Assembly (NCBI RefSeq): GCF_038443385.1
Contig: NZ_CP151726.1
Span: forward strand, 3,286,001-3,350,000
Direction of reading: 5' to 3'
Length of the DNA: 64,000 nt
Origin: Stieleria varia
GTDB lineage: Bacteria > Planctomycetota > Planctomycetia > Pirellulales > Pirellulaceae
The notes below the pieces were generated by a model. It was given only the letters and a program-made list of their open reading frames with translations. It was not told where the DNA came from and ran no database searches. Shown here in pieces: positions 1 to 8,511 of this stretch (the first letter of the stretch is position 1; every line of letters begins with the position of its first letter). Position numbers and translations under genes: made by a program.

Positions 1-600
1 GTTCTGGTTGCCCCAGAAACCGTAATCGTTGATCCCGCCATTGTGACCTCGGTCATTGGCGTCACCGACGCAACAAGCATAGTTCGTGCGTGCAAGTTGT
101 CCTGGACCACGAGCTTGTCCCGAGTCACTGGGACAACGGTAGGTTGGAACCTGAGTGACCCAAGGCACATAAGTGGTGACCCATGGACAAGGCCCCATCG
201 CATGCCACGCACCATTGACGGTGCCAGGCAAGGTTGCGCCAGCAGTGACCTGCTGACTGGGGTTGGAGATTTGCTCCCACAATGCTTGCTGCTCGATGTA
301 CGGCAGGATAGGCACCAACCAACTGAGAAACAGCCGGTTGGATTGGTTGGTCGCGTCCGTCATGGATGGGACTCGCTTGCTACCCGTTCCGTTGGTGGGC
401 AACTGCTTGAACGAGCTGTGGTAGTTCTGAATCCCAAGACCGATTTGCTTGAAATTGTTACTGCACGACATACGTCGCGCGGCTTCGCGTGCTGCCTGAA
501 CCGCTGGCAGCAGCAAGCCAACGAGGATGCCAATGATGGCAATCACGACCAACAGTTCCACCAACGTGAAACCCGATCGCAAAGAATGAGTTCTTTGCAT
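1..600 (-). CDS. DUF1559 domain protein, 3' end cut by window edge
   Basis: Reading frame open from an ATG at 598-600 to the window edge, so the C-terminus lies outside. The N-terminus is a type-IV-pilin/pseudopilin methylation segment ([20 protein letters not shown], residues about 11-30), then the planctomycete motif [14 protein letters not shown] typical of DUF1559 (SBP_bac_10) proteins. An AAGGAG-type ribosome site lies just upstream (about 609-616). The first 200 residues are nearly identical to the next gene at 1060-2313, with a few substitutions (for example GSKR for GTKR), so the two are a recent tandem duplication. The segment predicts prepilin-peptidase processing and export. The function of DUF1559 proteins is unknown and they are expanded to large numbers in planctomycetes. 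Confidence 0.93.
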   Translation of the reverse strand, partial: MQRTHSLRSGFTLVELLVVIAIIGILVGLLLPAVQAAREAARRMSCSNNFKQIGLGIQNYHSSFKQLPTNGTGSKRVPSMTDATNQSNRLFLSWLVPILPYIEQQALWEQISNPSQQVTAGATLPGTVNGAWHAMGPCPWVTTYVPWVTQVPTYRCPSDSGQARGPGQLARTNYACCVGDANDRGHNGGINDYGFWGNQN

Positions 601-998
601 AGAAGACTCTCCTTGAATAGAAAAACACCAATTGAAAACAGAAACCCCAAATGGGTCATTTAAGGTAACCGATGACCGCGTTGCGGTGGTAGGGAATTAT
701 GTGAAAATTCCACCGCGAGATCGTGGGACATAAGACAATCCCCATCTGCCCATGGCCCCTCTAAGGAGGTGTGGGTGCGGCGAGGCGGGAATAAAACTCT
801 AAAAAAGCGGGTGCGACCACCTGGCCCACTTGGCGATCACTGTGGAATTTGCATCCAAGGCGATCAAATGAAGTGAGTGGAGAAGCTACTCCCTGAACCC
901 ATTGGCCAGCCACACAGAAGTATCGGTAGCCTGCTTCTGGATTTGCGATTCAATCTCTGGGTTCAAGCCAGCCACAAGAGAGAGAGGGGGAGTCTTGT
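601..998. other. intergenic region between DUF1559 duplicates
   Basis: No convincing gene. The stretch next to 600 holds the ribosome site of the first DUF1559 gene and presumably its promoter. Short possible reading frames here have no recognisable features. The terminator of the downstream copy lies at the other end. Confidence 0.5.
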
Positions 999-1031
999 AA
1001 AAAAACCTCGCCTGCGGATGGCAGGCGAGGT
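999..1031 (-). terminator. intrinsic terminator of DUF1559 gene
   Basis: On the minus strand a perfect 11-bp stem (1021-1031 with 1005-1015, ACCTCGCCTGC and its complement) with a 5-nt loop is followed by about seven T residues (999-1005 read as A on the plus strand). It starts 29 bp after the stop codon of the minus-strand gene ending at 1060, the expected place for a Rho-independent terminator. Confidence 0.85.
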
Positions 1032-1059
1032 CACGATTGTCGTCAAATTGCGGTCAACC

Positions 1060-2313
1060 TTATTGGTTCAGCTCTTCCTCAATGACTTCTTTCATGTCGC
1101 GTGTCCCCAAGGACCCCCATAACCCGTAAGGGCTTGCGGTTCCGGGAGGAAGACCTGGTGCGTCGCGGCAGACGGTATTGCTTTCCAGGTTGCCGGTTTC
1201 GACGCTGTCGGTGATGAACACCACGGCTCCGTCACCCATCAACACGTGAGCACCACCGGAGTGGCGGCTACCCGCAGTTGAGATGACGCCAGGGTGATTG
1301 CCGTCATTATTTGCGGTCACGCAATTGGGGGCATTCGGAGGGAGAATAGTCAGGAACGCCGAGTAGTAAGCCCGCGAATCAGCCCAGCGACAGTGCTTGG
1401 ATTGAGACAGGCTTCCACTTACCGTCGCACTTGGGTCATAGAACTGGGGGCGTAAGGGATCGATGTGAGGCCCTTCCTTGCAACGAGCAGGAATCAGAAT
1501 CGTATTGTTAGTGACCTGCATGCTTGTGATGTTTCGGACAAAATCCGCACTGATCTCACGCTTGCCGCCTGAGGTGTTGACTTCGCCAGCAGCAATGGTG
1601 TTGGAGAGACCATCCAGAACATCACGGAACTTAGCTTCGTTACGATTCCAGAAGAATCCGCGTTGTGCAGCACGTGCTCGTGTCACAGACCAGTTTTCGT
1701 CCCGGTCGTTGAGGTTGCCCCAGAAACCGTAATCGTTGATCCCACCATTGTGAGCACGGTCATTGGCGTCACCAAGCGAACAAGCGTAATTCGTCCGTGC
1801 AAGCTGCCCCGGACCAAGTGCCTTTCCGGCGTCGCTTGGGCAGCGATAGGTCGGGACCTGAGTGACCCAGGGCACATAAGTGGTGACCCAGGGGCAAGGC
1901 CCCATCGCATTCCACGCTCCATTGACGCTAGCCGGTAAGGTCGCTCCAGCCGTGACCTGCTGACTGGGATTGGAGATCTGCTCCCACAACGCTTGCTGCT
2001 CGATGTAGGGCAAGATGGGCACCAACCAACTGACGAACAGTCGATTGCATTGGTTGGTCTGATCGGTCATGGATGGGACTCGCTTGGTCCCCGTCCCGTT
2101 CGTTGGCAATTGCTTGAACGAGCTGTGGTAGTTCTGAATCCCAAGACCGATCTGCTTGAAATTGTTGCTGCACGACATGCGTCGCGCGGCTTCGCGTGCT
2201 GCCTGAACTGCCGGTAGCAGCAGGCCAACAAGGATGCCAATGATGGCGATGACGACCAGCAGTTCCACTAAGGTGAAACCCGATCGCTGTGAGTGAACTT
2301 TCTGCGTGTGCAT
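1060..2313 (-). CDS. DUF1559 domain protein (type-IV-pilin-like N-terminus)
   Basis: Complete 417-residue protein. It has a short basic leader, then the prepilin motif [20 protein letters not shown] at about residues 12-31, where cleavage would follow Gly, and the family block [17 protein letters not shown]. The C-terminal part carries the usual DUF1559 signature GGAHVLMGDGAVVFITDSVE near residue 365 and a GLWGSLGTRD ending. A GGAG ribosome site lies about 8 nt before the ATG. It is an almost exact copy of the partial gene at 1-600 and is more distant from the one at 8512-9738. The likely location is the inner membrane or cell surface. The role is unknown, and a pseudopilin-like assembly role is inference only. 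Confidence 0.95.
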   Translation of the reverse strand: MHTQKVHSQRSGFTLVELLVVIAIIGILVGLLLPAVQAAREAARRMSCSNNFKQIGLGIQNYHSSFKQLPTNGTGTKRVPSMTDQTNQCNRLFVSWLVPILPYIEQQALWEQISNPSQQVTAGATLPASVNGAWNAMGPCPWVTTYVPWVTQVPTYRCPSDAGKALGPGQLARTNYACSLGDANDRAHNGGINDYGFWGNLNDRDENWSVTRARAAQRGFFWNRNEAKFRDVLDGLSNTIAAGEVNTSGGKREISADFVRNITSMQVTNNTILIPARCKEGPHIDPLRPQFYDPSATVSGSLSQSKHCRWADSRAYYSAFLTILPPNAPNCVTANNDGNHPGVISTAGSRHSGGAHVLMGDGAVVFITDSVETGNLESNTVCRDAPGLPPGTASPYGLWGSLGTRDMKEVIEEELNQ

Positions 2314-2680
2314 CAGTGAACTCCAGAAGAAGAAAAAGAAGAAAAAGCGAATGGATTCTTGAGTACAAGCCCATTTCCTCTTCCGACCTTAACGGAATAC
2401 GCCACCACCATGGGCGACAAGCTGAAAAAAAACAGAAATTTTCTCGGAACCTTGCTCATCAGCTGGGGTTTTTCGCGGCTTCCGCCTGAGTGACAAATGC
2501 CGGCCAAGAGTGACCGATCTACGATTAAATCGGCAGCCTCGAGCTTCGGGAGAGATCAAAGGGATTTGCGGAGCACCCAGTGCCACAATCCTGGACTGCT
2601 CAAAGTTTGGTGTTGACATTGTTTTTTCAGTCCATGTTTTTGTCCCATGCATCGCAATCAAAGTGAGCCTCAGGCGCTAG

Positions 2681-4413
2681 CCCGGATATTGCATCCGAAA
2701 ATTTGTTTCCCCCTATAGCGCAAGAGCCTTAGTCCTGGTATGCATTGGAGTTACAACACTTCACACATCCCAAGCCCAAGGCTCTCGGCAATGACAAAGC
2801 GTAATCGAAAACGAGCTGCACTGAAACGCCTCCGTCGCCAAGCTGTCGAGTTTGATTTTGATGGCGGAACGCTCACGTCCGACGCCGGATTGCTACTGCT
2901 TCGCGAAGTCGATCAACGACTCGGCCTGATCCGCCGAGTCGACGCTTGTATTGCCGATCCACGCGATCCTATCTACACCGCACATCCGCAGGCCGAGATC
3001 CTGACCAGTCGTATCTTTGGAATTGCGGCAGGCTACGAGGACGGCAACGATCACGCCCACTTGCGGCATGATGCAGCCTTTCAAGTCGCTGCCGGACGCA
3101 CGCCTGCACAGAATGACTATGACAGCGACGAACACGTTCCTTTGGCCAGTCCGTCAACGCATTCACGTTTCGAAAATCGTGTCGATCGCAAAGCGATGCT
3201 GGCTATCCACGAAGAAATCGTAAACACCTTTCTGGACAGCTACGAGAAACCGCCCGAAGAAATCACCTTGGACTATGATGCCACAGATGATCCGACGCAC
3301 GGCAATCAAGACAAAAACTACTTCAATGGATTCTACGACGGCCACTGTTTTCTGCCGCTGTACGTGTTCTGTGGCTATCAGTTGCTCGTCGCCTACCTAC
3401 GTCCCAGCAGTTTTGGCGCAGCCCATCACGCTCGCGCGGTGACCAAACTGCTGGTTCAAAAGATTCGTTCGCGATGGCCGGAGACGAAAATCATTTTACG
3501 TGGCGATGGCGGATATTCTGATGAAAGACTCATGCGTTGGTGCGATAAAAACGACGTCTACTATGTCTTCGGATTGCCCAAGAACAACGTCTTGATCCGC
3601 AATATTGCCTGCGAAATGACCCGTGCTCGACTTGAGCATTTGAAATTTAAATCCACGCGAACGCTTTTCAAATGGTTCCGTTATCGCACTCAGGAAACAT
3701 GGGACCGTCATCGCTGGGTTCTCGGCAAGGCGGAGCACGGCGACAAGGGAGCCAACCCGCGTTTCGTCGTGACAAACCTGCCCAGTGCCCAAGGGATCGT
3801 CGAGCCGACTTATCATCGCCCTCGCGTGGACGGCAAACAGGTTCGACAAATCCTCGATCCTGGAACGATCTGCAGTGTTGCTTGGAACCCGAAGGATTTC
3901 TATCGAGAACGTTATTGTCAGCGTTGTGAAATGGAGAATCGGATCAAGGAACAACAGATGTGTTTGTTTGCCGATCGAACCAGCTGCACAGACTTCATGG
4001 CCAATCAGTTTCGTTTGATTCTGTCGTCGTTGGCGTATGTGTTGGTCGACGGAATCCGCCGGTTGGCACTTCAGGGCACTACACATGCTCGGATGCGTGT
4101 GGATACGATCCGCTTGCGTCTGTTCAAGATTGCCGCGCGAGTGCGCGTGACTTGTCGGCGAGTGATTTTTCACCTTCCGACTCACTGCCCTAGCGCGAGT
4201 CTCTTTAACGAAGTCATGGCGCGTCTTTGCCGAAGCGACTAAGGGCGGCAACCCTCGAGGAAAACGCAACCACGAAGCGAATCATTCGCTTGGGGGAGGG
4301 GGGGCCTTCTGCGCGGCGCTGCGAAAGCCCCCATCAAAATCAAATCATTTCCCAAAAGCGGACGTATCGAACTCGCAACCCCGCGTCAATAACCGATGGA
4401 TGCAATATCCGGG
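2681..4413 (+). mobile_element. IS1380-family insertion sequence, intact
   Basis: 1733 bp. Perfect 16-bp terminal inverted repeats CCCGGATATTGCATCC at 2681 and the complement ending at 4413. The 4-bp sequence CTAG flanks both sides (2677-2680 and 4414-4417). In other copies of the host repeat this place reads GCG-CTAG-CCGTGGG without insertion, which proves the duplication. IS1380-family elements are known to be about 1.7 kb with 4-5 bp duplications and ends starting CC. It carries one full-length transposase, so it may be active. The last 170 bp before the right end are non-coding with a G-run hairpin. Confidence 0.93.
2791..4242 (+). CDS. IS1380-family transposase (DDE_Tnp_1_4)
   Basis: 483 residues from the ATG at 2791 (an in-frame ATG at 2740 would add 17 residues). 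Catalyses cut-and-paste movement of the surrounding element. DDE residues are visible: Asp in ITLDYDATDDPTHG, Asp in IILRGDGGYSDERLM and Glu in the MENRIKEQQMCLFADRTS block, the family's late Glu motif. The basic N-terminus (KRNRKRAALKRLRRQ) followed by a GGTLTSDAGLLLLREVD block is typical of IS1380 proteins. The length fits the family and there are no frameshifts. It lies alone inside 16-bp inverted repeats. Confidence 0.95.
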   Translation: MTKRNRKRAALKRLRRQAVEFDFDGGTLTSDAGLLLLREVDQRLGLIRRVDACIADPRDPIYTAHPQAEILTSRIFGIAAGYEDGNDHAHLRHDAAFQVAAGRTPAQNDYDSDEHVPLASPSTHSRFENRVDRKAMLAIHEEIVNTFLDSYEKPPEEITLDYDATDDPTHGNQDKNYFNGFYDGHCFLPLYVFCGYQLLVAYLRPSSFGAAHHARAVTKLLVQKIRSRWPETKIILRGDGGYSDERLMRWCDKNDVYYVFGLPKNNVLIRNIACEMTRARLEHLKFKSTRTLFKWFRYRTQETWDRHRWVLGKAEHGDKGANPRFVVTNLPSAQGIVEPTYHRPRVDGKQVRQILDPGTICSVAWNPKDFYRERYCQRCEMENRIKEQQMCLFADRTSCTDFMANQFRLILSSLAYVLVDGIRRLALQGTTHARMRVDTIRLRLFKIAARVRVTCRRVIFHLPTHCPSASLFNEVMARLCRSD

Positions 4414-4750
4414 CTAGCCGTGGGCCGGCACCACAATCCGCCCGCAGGCCCACGGCTAGCGCCTGAGGCTCACTGGGGCCACCAGCTGCGCCGGCAGTAG
4501 GGAGATAAACTTGCGCAAACCCAAAAAGACACAACACCAAACTTTGAGCAGTCCACCACAATCCCAAGTTGTTCAGCCCACCCTCGTGCCCCACGCCGAG
4601 TGGCCCCGCCGAGTGGCCCGCACAGGCAGCCCGTACCGTGAATCTGGGGCGGCAATTTCCATGGCGACGAAGTGTAAGATGAAGTAATAATAGCGAGGTT
4701 GTCTCACGTCGTTTTCCCGTGATGAATCGAGTTTGGAGCAAAGAATTCCG
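4414..4750. other. right part of element A1 and upstream region of next gene
   Basis: To 4555 this is the right arm of repeat A1, ending in the inverted repeat CAAACTTTGAGCAGTCCA. From 4556 to 4750 it starts with the 9-bp target duplication and then probably holds the promoter of the exported HEAT-like gene. A GGAG at 4735-4738 is a possible ribosome site. No other feature was recognised. Confidence 0.6.
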
Positions 4751-5815
4751 ATGAACCGACTCACTACTTTGGTTTTCACCCTGTCAGCAGGCTTCGTTCT
4801 GTCAGTAGGTTTTGTTCAGTTCCCAAGCGTGAATCTATCGGCTCAGCAGCCCACCCTGCGTCCTTTGGTTCCGTTCGCCGACGCCGATTCGTCGGCAACC
4901 GAAGGCACCGTGCCAGCCGAACAGCGAACCAGACAACAAATCGAACACTGGATCGAGCAACTCGGCTCCAAAGACGAGTCGATGCAGAACGCTGCCTCAG
5001 AGCATTTGAACCGTCTGGGGACGGACGCGCACGAGGCATTGGAAAACGTGGTCCGCAACGGTAGCCCTGAGGTGGCCGAGCGAGCATTGATGCTGTTGAA
5101 GCGGGCTTATGACAGCGATGAGCGATCCCGATCGTTCAGCGCCGCTGATGCCTTGCACCGTTTGGCCCAAAGTGATCTGCCGTTGTCCAAGCGAGCTGCT
5201 GAAATCCTGAGTGCTCCCACGGACGACCCTAATGACGTGGAAGCACTGCGACGTCGATTACAGCTTCGGGCACAGCGGAACCGGCAGCCCATGTTTCGCG
5301 GCGGACAAGTCGCTGGAGGACAAAGCATCAGCATCTCGGTGCGCAGCGTCAACGGTGTGCGAGAAATCACCGTCATTGAGAATGGTCGGACTTTTGAATT
5401 CAAAGACGTTAGCGGTGGCATCGAAGTCCAACGTCCCGACGAACAAGGCGGTATCAAACGCGAAGTTTATTCCGACGCGGACGAAATGAAAGAGAAGGAC
5501 GCGGAGGCGTTCAGTGTCTATGAGCGCGCCAACGGAAACGGTAGCGGTATCCGAATGCAGATCGGTGGCGGCTTCGGAGATAACCTGTTCCCTGAATTGG
5601 GACCGATGTTGGATCCCTTTGATTCGGATCTGTTCGGTCGTCGGTTTCGGCGACCACGTGTTATGGTGCCAGCGGAGCCGAACCGTCCTGGTGATGTCGA
5701 AGAGAACGAAAACAACGGCGACCAACCTCGCTTAAGACTGTTGCCGATCGATCCCCGAGCGCCGCAGCCGCGACCGGGTCAACCGGCACCGCCCGCCGAT
5801 CGGATCGAAGTCTAG
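4751..5815 (+). CDS. exported HEAT-like repeat protein, function unknown
   Basis: 354 residues from the ATG at 4751 (a TTG six codons upstream is less likely). An N-terminal signal peptide (TTLVFTLSAGFVLSVGFV) with a likely cleavage site after NLSAQ indicates export. Residues about 60-150 form paired helices like HEAT/armadillo repeats (QLGSKDESMQNAASEHLNRLG, NGSPEVAERALMLLKRA). A middle beta-rich part (SISVRSVNGVREITVIENG) and a Pro/Arg-rich C-terminus follow. This architecture (signal, HEAT pair, low-complexity tail) is common in planctomycete exported proteins. No enzyme motif was seen. Likely a periplasmic or surface scaffold, by inference. Confidence 0.8.
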   Translation: MNRLTTLVFTLSAGFVLSVGFVQFPSVNLSAQQPTLRPLVPFADADSSATEGTVPAEQRTRQQIEHWIEQLGSKDESMQNAASEHLNRLGTDAHEALENVVRNGSPEVAERALMLLKRAYDSDERSRSFSAADALHRLAQSDLPLSKRAAEILSAPTDDPNDVEALRRRLQLRAQRNRQPMFRGGQVAGGQSISISVRSVNGVREITVIENGRTFEFKDVSGGIEVQRPDEQGGIKREVYSDADEMKEKDAEAFSVYERANGNGSGIRMQIGGGFGDNLFPELGPMLDPFDSDLFGRRFRRPRVMVPAEPNRPGDVEENENNGDQPRLRLLPIDPRAPQPRPGQPAPPADRIEV

Positions 5816-5836
5816 CGGTCGCTGTGTGAGAAAGAC

Positions 5837-6244
<408 letters not shown>

Positions 6245-6504
6245 GTCACCGCACAACATGACCGACCGCCGGCGATCTGGCAAGGTTCACAAGTCGGAAC
6301 CGTAGCCGAAGGAGAGCGTTGAGTTTCTCAACGTATCTAGCGTATGACGCTGCCAAACGCCGTGAGCCGTGACGCGTGAGCGGACGGGTTTTGCACGTAT
6401 CAAGTATCCATTTCAGTGCGTAATACCCGTAGCCTGACGGCCAGCGGCTCAGGGCCGATGACACCACCGAGCGTTTGGTAACACCACCATGCTAAGCGGG
6501 ATGC
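6245..6504. other. repeat-rich spacer next to rnpB
   Basis: No gene seen. It should contain the rnpB promoter, read from the minus strand. A segment around 6360-6440 (GTGAGCCGTGACGCGTGAGCGG and on to CGGCTCAGGG) resembles the core of element E at 17531-17645, so it is probably a decayed palindromic repeat. Confidence 0.45.
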
Positions 6505-6779
6505 TGGACTGCTCAAAGTTTCGGATTGGCATTGTTTTCTCAATCCATGTTGTCGTTCCATGCATCGCAATCAAGGTGAGCCTCAGGCGCTAGCCGTGGG
6601 CCGGCACCACAATCCGCCTCAGGCCCACGGCTAGCGCCTGAGGCTCACTGGGGGCCACCGGCAGCCTCAGGCCCACGGCTAGCGCCTGAGGCTCACTGGG
6701 GGCCACCGGCTGCGCCGGCAGTAGGGACATAAACATGCGCAAACCCTAAAAGACACAACACCAAACTTTGAGCAGTCCA
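6505..6779. repeat. family A palindromic element, copy A2
   Basis: Ends TGGACTGCTCAAAGTTTC at 6505 and CAAACTTTGAGCAGTCCA at 6779 are inverted. 275 bp, longer than A1 without its IS because the inner unit (CCTCAGGCCCACGGCTAGCG and the following GAGGCTCACTGG) is present twice. No clear target duplication outside the ends. Non-coding. Confidence 0.85.
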
Positions 6780-6783
6780 GGCT

Positions 6784-7449
6784 CTACCGAATCGTTTTGG
6801 GTTGCTGGCGAATGGTTCCGGGGGACGTGATCACAAGGCAGTCCGGATTGAGTGCTTCTCGTTGTAAGTCTGAGATCGCAATATTCCCGCCGCGAAACAT
6901 CTCCATCAAGAAAACTGGCACGAGTTTGTTCATTCGCTCACCGGCTTCTGTGACACTCAGCGATTTGCCGTGCAAGTCGTAGTACTCAAAATCATTGGCA
7001 TCCAACGCACTGGGTTTGATTCCTGCGGAGACGGGGACCATCGGATCGACGATGGTTTCCGTATACGGGACATGCACGGTGTAGGTCTGTTCGACCTGAT
7101 TGCCATTGACGTTAACCATTCGTGTGCGTTGTTCCGTTCGCATTTTCGTCACCATGTGTTCTCCCTCCTGCTTCTCCATTCGGAACGCCGGCAGCATCAG
7201 GATCAGCATGGAGTTCTCGCCGTCCAAGTCCATCTTGGCTTTGACCAACTGCGTCATCGACGGCGTTTGTCCTTGGTTGCCGGGCACTGCCAGGCCACGG
7301 ATTATCTGCGCCGGCACTACACGCTGGATTTGTACCGCGGGCCCAACAGGTACCGGTCTGGCTGGCCCAACTTTTATCGGCCCATCTTGAGCGATCAGCA
7401 AGCCGCCGATCAACATTCCGACTAGCCAACCCATGCATCGAATCAACAT
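6784..7449 (-). CDS. small exported protein, planctomycete-type, unknown function
   Basis: 221 residues. An AGGAG ribosome site precedes the ATG by 7 nt. The signal peptide is residues about 1-20 (MGWLVGMLIGGLLIAQ). A Pro/Val-rich stretch follows, then a charged domain with THMVTK-like and RTEQRTRMV segments and a tyrosine/acid part (NDFEYYDLHGKSLSVTEAGERM). A region near the C-terminus (AISDLQREALNPDCLVIT) may be a short beta domain. No family was recognised. The stop is only 5 bp from repeat A2, whose insertion may have altered the end of the gene. Confidence 0.75.
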   Translation of the reverse strand: MLIRCMGWLVGMLIGGLLIAQDGPIKVGPARPVPVGPAVQIQRVVPAQIIRGLAVPGNQGQTPSMTQLVKAKMDLDGENSMLILMLPAFRMEKQEGEHMVTKMRTEQRTRMVNVNGNQVEQTYTVHVPYTETIVDPMVPVSAGIKPSALDANDFEYYDLHGKSLSVTEAGERMNKLVPVFLMEMFRGGNIAISDLQREALNPDCLVITSPGTIRQQPKTIR

Positions 7450-7685
7450 CGTGATCTCCTAAGAAGTTTGAGCGATAGGCAGAGTATCTCGTGTTTTAAG
7501 GGGCAAAACCAGTATTCGATGATTGAACGGACAAAAAGAAATCTGCCGCCCCACGGAACCGTTCCCTCAGAACGACCGAATGAAGATGGCTGTGATTCAC
7601 TGATGGCAACATGGTATAAAACAAACGGGAATGATCGTGTGTTTGCCTCTCCCGAATTGAGTGAAAGTTTTTGATTAGGTTACCG

Positions 7686-8306
7686 ATGTCCGTCAACAGA
7701 GTTTGCCACGTCTCGCTTTTTTTCCTGACTATCCTGTTGCTCGTGCCCCTTGGGTGCCGGCAACCGACGGAAGCGGAAATCGCATCGGCTAAGGTGCAAA
7801 AGGTGCGTGATAATCCGGAAATGCCGGACTTCGAGGCCATTCAATTGCTCGCTGAAGCCTATTTCAAGACCGATGCTGTCAGGATGGATGAAAGCAACCG
7901 TGTCGTGATTGAGGCGCGTGCTGCTAATTTGTCATCCATGGTCGATATCGGTCAGGATTTGGGAGATGCGAAGCAACGTGCCAAGCGAGGGACCCTGTTC
8001 TTCTTTTTGCAGCAACTGCGGAAATTCACACAATCGATAAGCAATCGCCAATTCGATGCAATGGACATCACGATTCAAACAGCCGTCAATCAAGGTGATG
8101 GTGTGAACTGGGTTCCCACGTATCAGTTTGTCCTGGAAAAGCAAAAAATGGCGGACTTTGAAATGTTGTTCGACAAGATGGACACCGCGTTTGGGCAGCC
8201 CAACCAAGACTTTGATCGCATATTTGACGCTTCATTTCCTCGACTGGAAAAGATCTGGGACGTGAAGCTCGATGCTTTCGATGAGTTTGTCTACCAACGC
8301 AATTGA
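7686..8306 (+). CDS. lipoprotein, unknown function
   Basis: 206 residues from ATG 7686. N-terminal lipoprotein signal: basic start, hydrophobic core SLFFLTILLLV and lipobox VPLGC with the acylated Cys at residue 24. The mature part is mostly helical and charged (TEAEIASAKVQKVRDNPEMPDFEAIQLL and a QQLRKFTQSISNRQFDAMD segment), with no known motif. It precedes the DUF1559 gene by about 205 bp on the same strand. Membrane-anchored, role unknown. Confidence 0.78.
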   Translation: MSVNRVCHVSLFFLTILLLVPLGCRQPTEAEIASAKVQKVRDNPEMPDFEAIQLLAEAYFKTDAVRMDESNRVVIEARAANLSSMVDIGQDLGDAKQRAKRGTLFFFLQQLRKFTQSISNRQFDAMDITIQTAVNQGDGVNWVPTYQFVLEKQKMADFEMLFDKMDTAFGQPNQDFDRIFDASFPRLEKIWDVKLDAFDEFVYQRN

Positions 8307-8511
8307 GAGATAGATGCGATGGTATCAACTGCTCAGGGTAGCAATGATCGCTGAGCAGGAATTTTCGCTTTTCGTCGGATTGAATTCGGCAATTTTGAAA
8401 GCGAGTTGTGCAATCGGTCTGCTGGACCGCTACATTCGGGGCAGGCAACTCGGTTGAGCAACATTGTCAAAGGGCATTTTTATCCGCGAAATACATTTCA
8501 GGAGAACGGCG

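Larger units (their letters stand above)
2592..4555. mobile_element. family A palindromic element, copy A1, split by an IS1380-family IS
   Basis: An 18-bp terminal inverted repeat TGGACTGCTCAAAGTTTG lies at 2592 and its complement ends at 4555. A 9-bp direct repeat CCACAATCC lies immediately outside both ends (2583-2591 and 4556-4564), a clear target duplication. Inside is a second inverted repeat of about 21 bp built around AGTGAGCCTCAGGCGCTAG. Without the inserted IS the element is about 227 bp and codes for nothing, so it is a MITE-like non-autonomous element. Other copies are at 6505-6779 and 17401-17786. It fills the gap before and after the transposase together with the upstream region of the DUF1559 gene. 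Confidence 0.85.

Noticed and set aside
3496..4269. 257-codon frame antisense to the transposase
   Set aside because: Transposase DDE motifs fix the coding strand.
7468..7674. short plus-strand frame between two exported genes
   Set aside because: No ribosome site, no signal, and overlaps presumptive promoter region.
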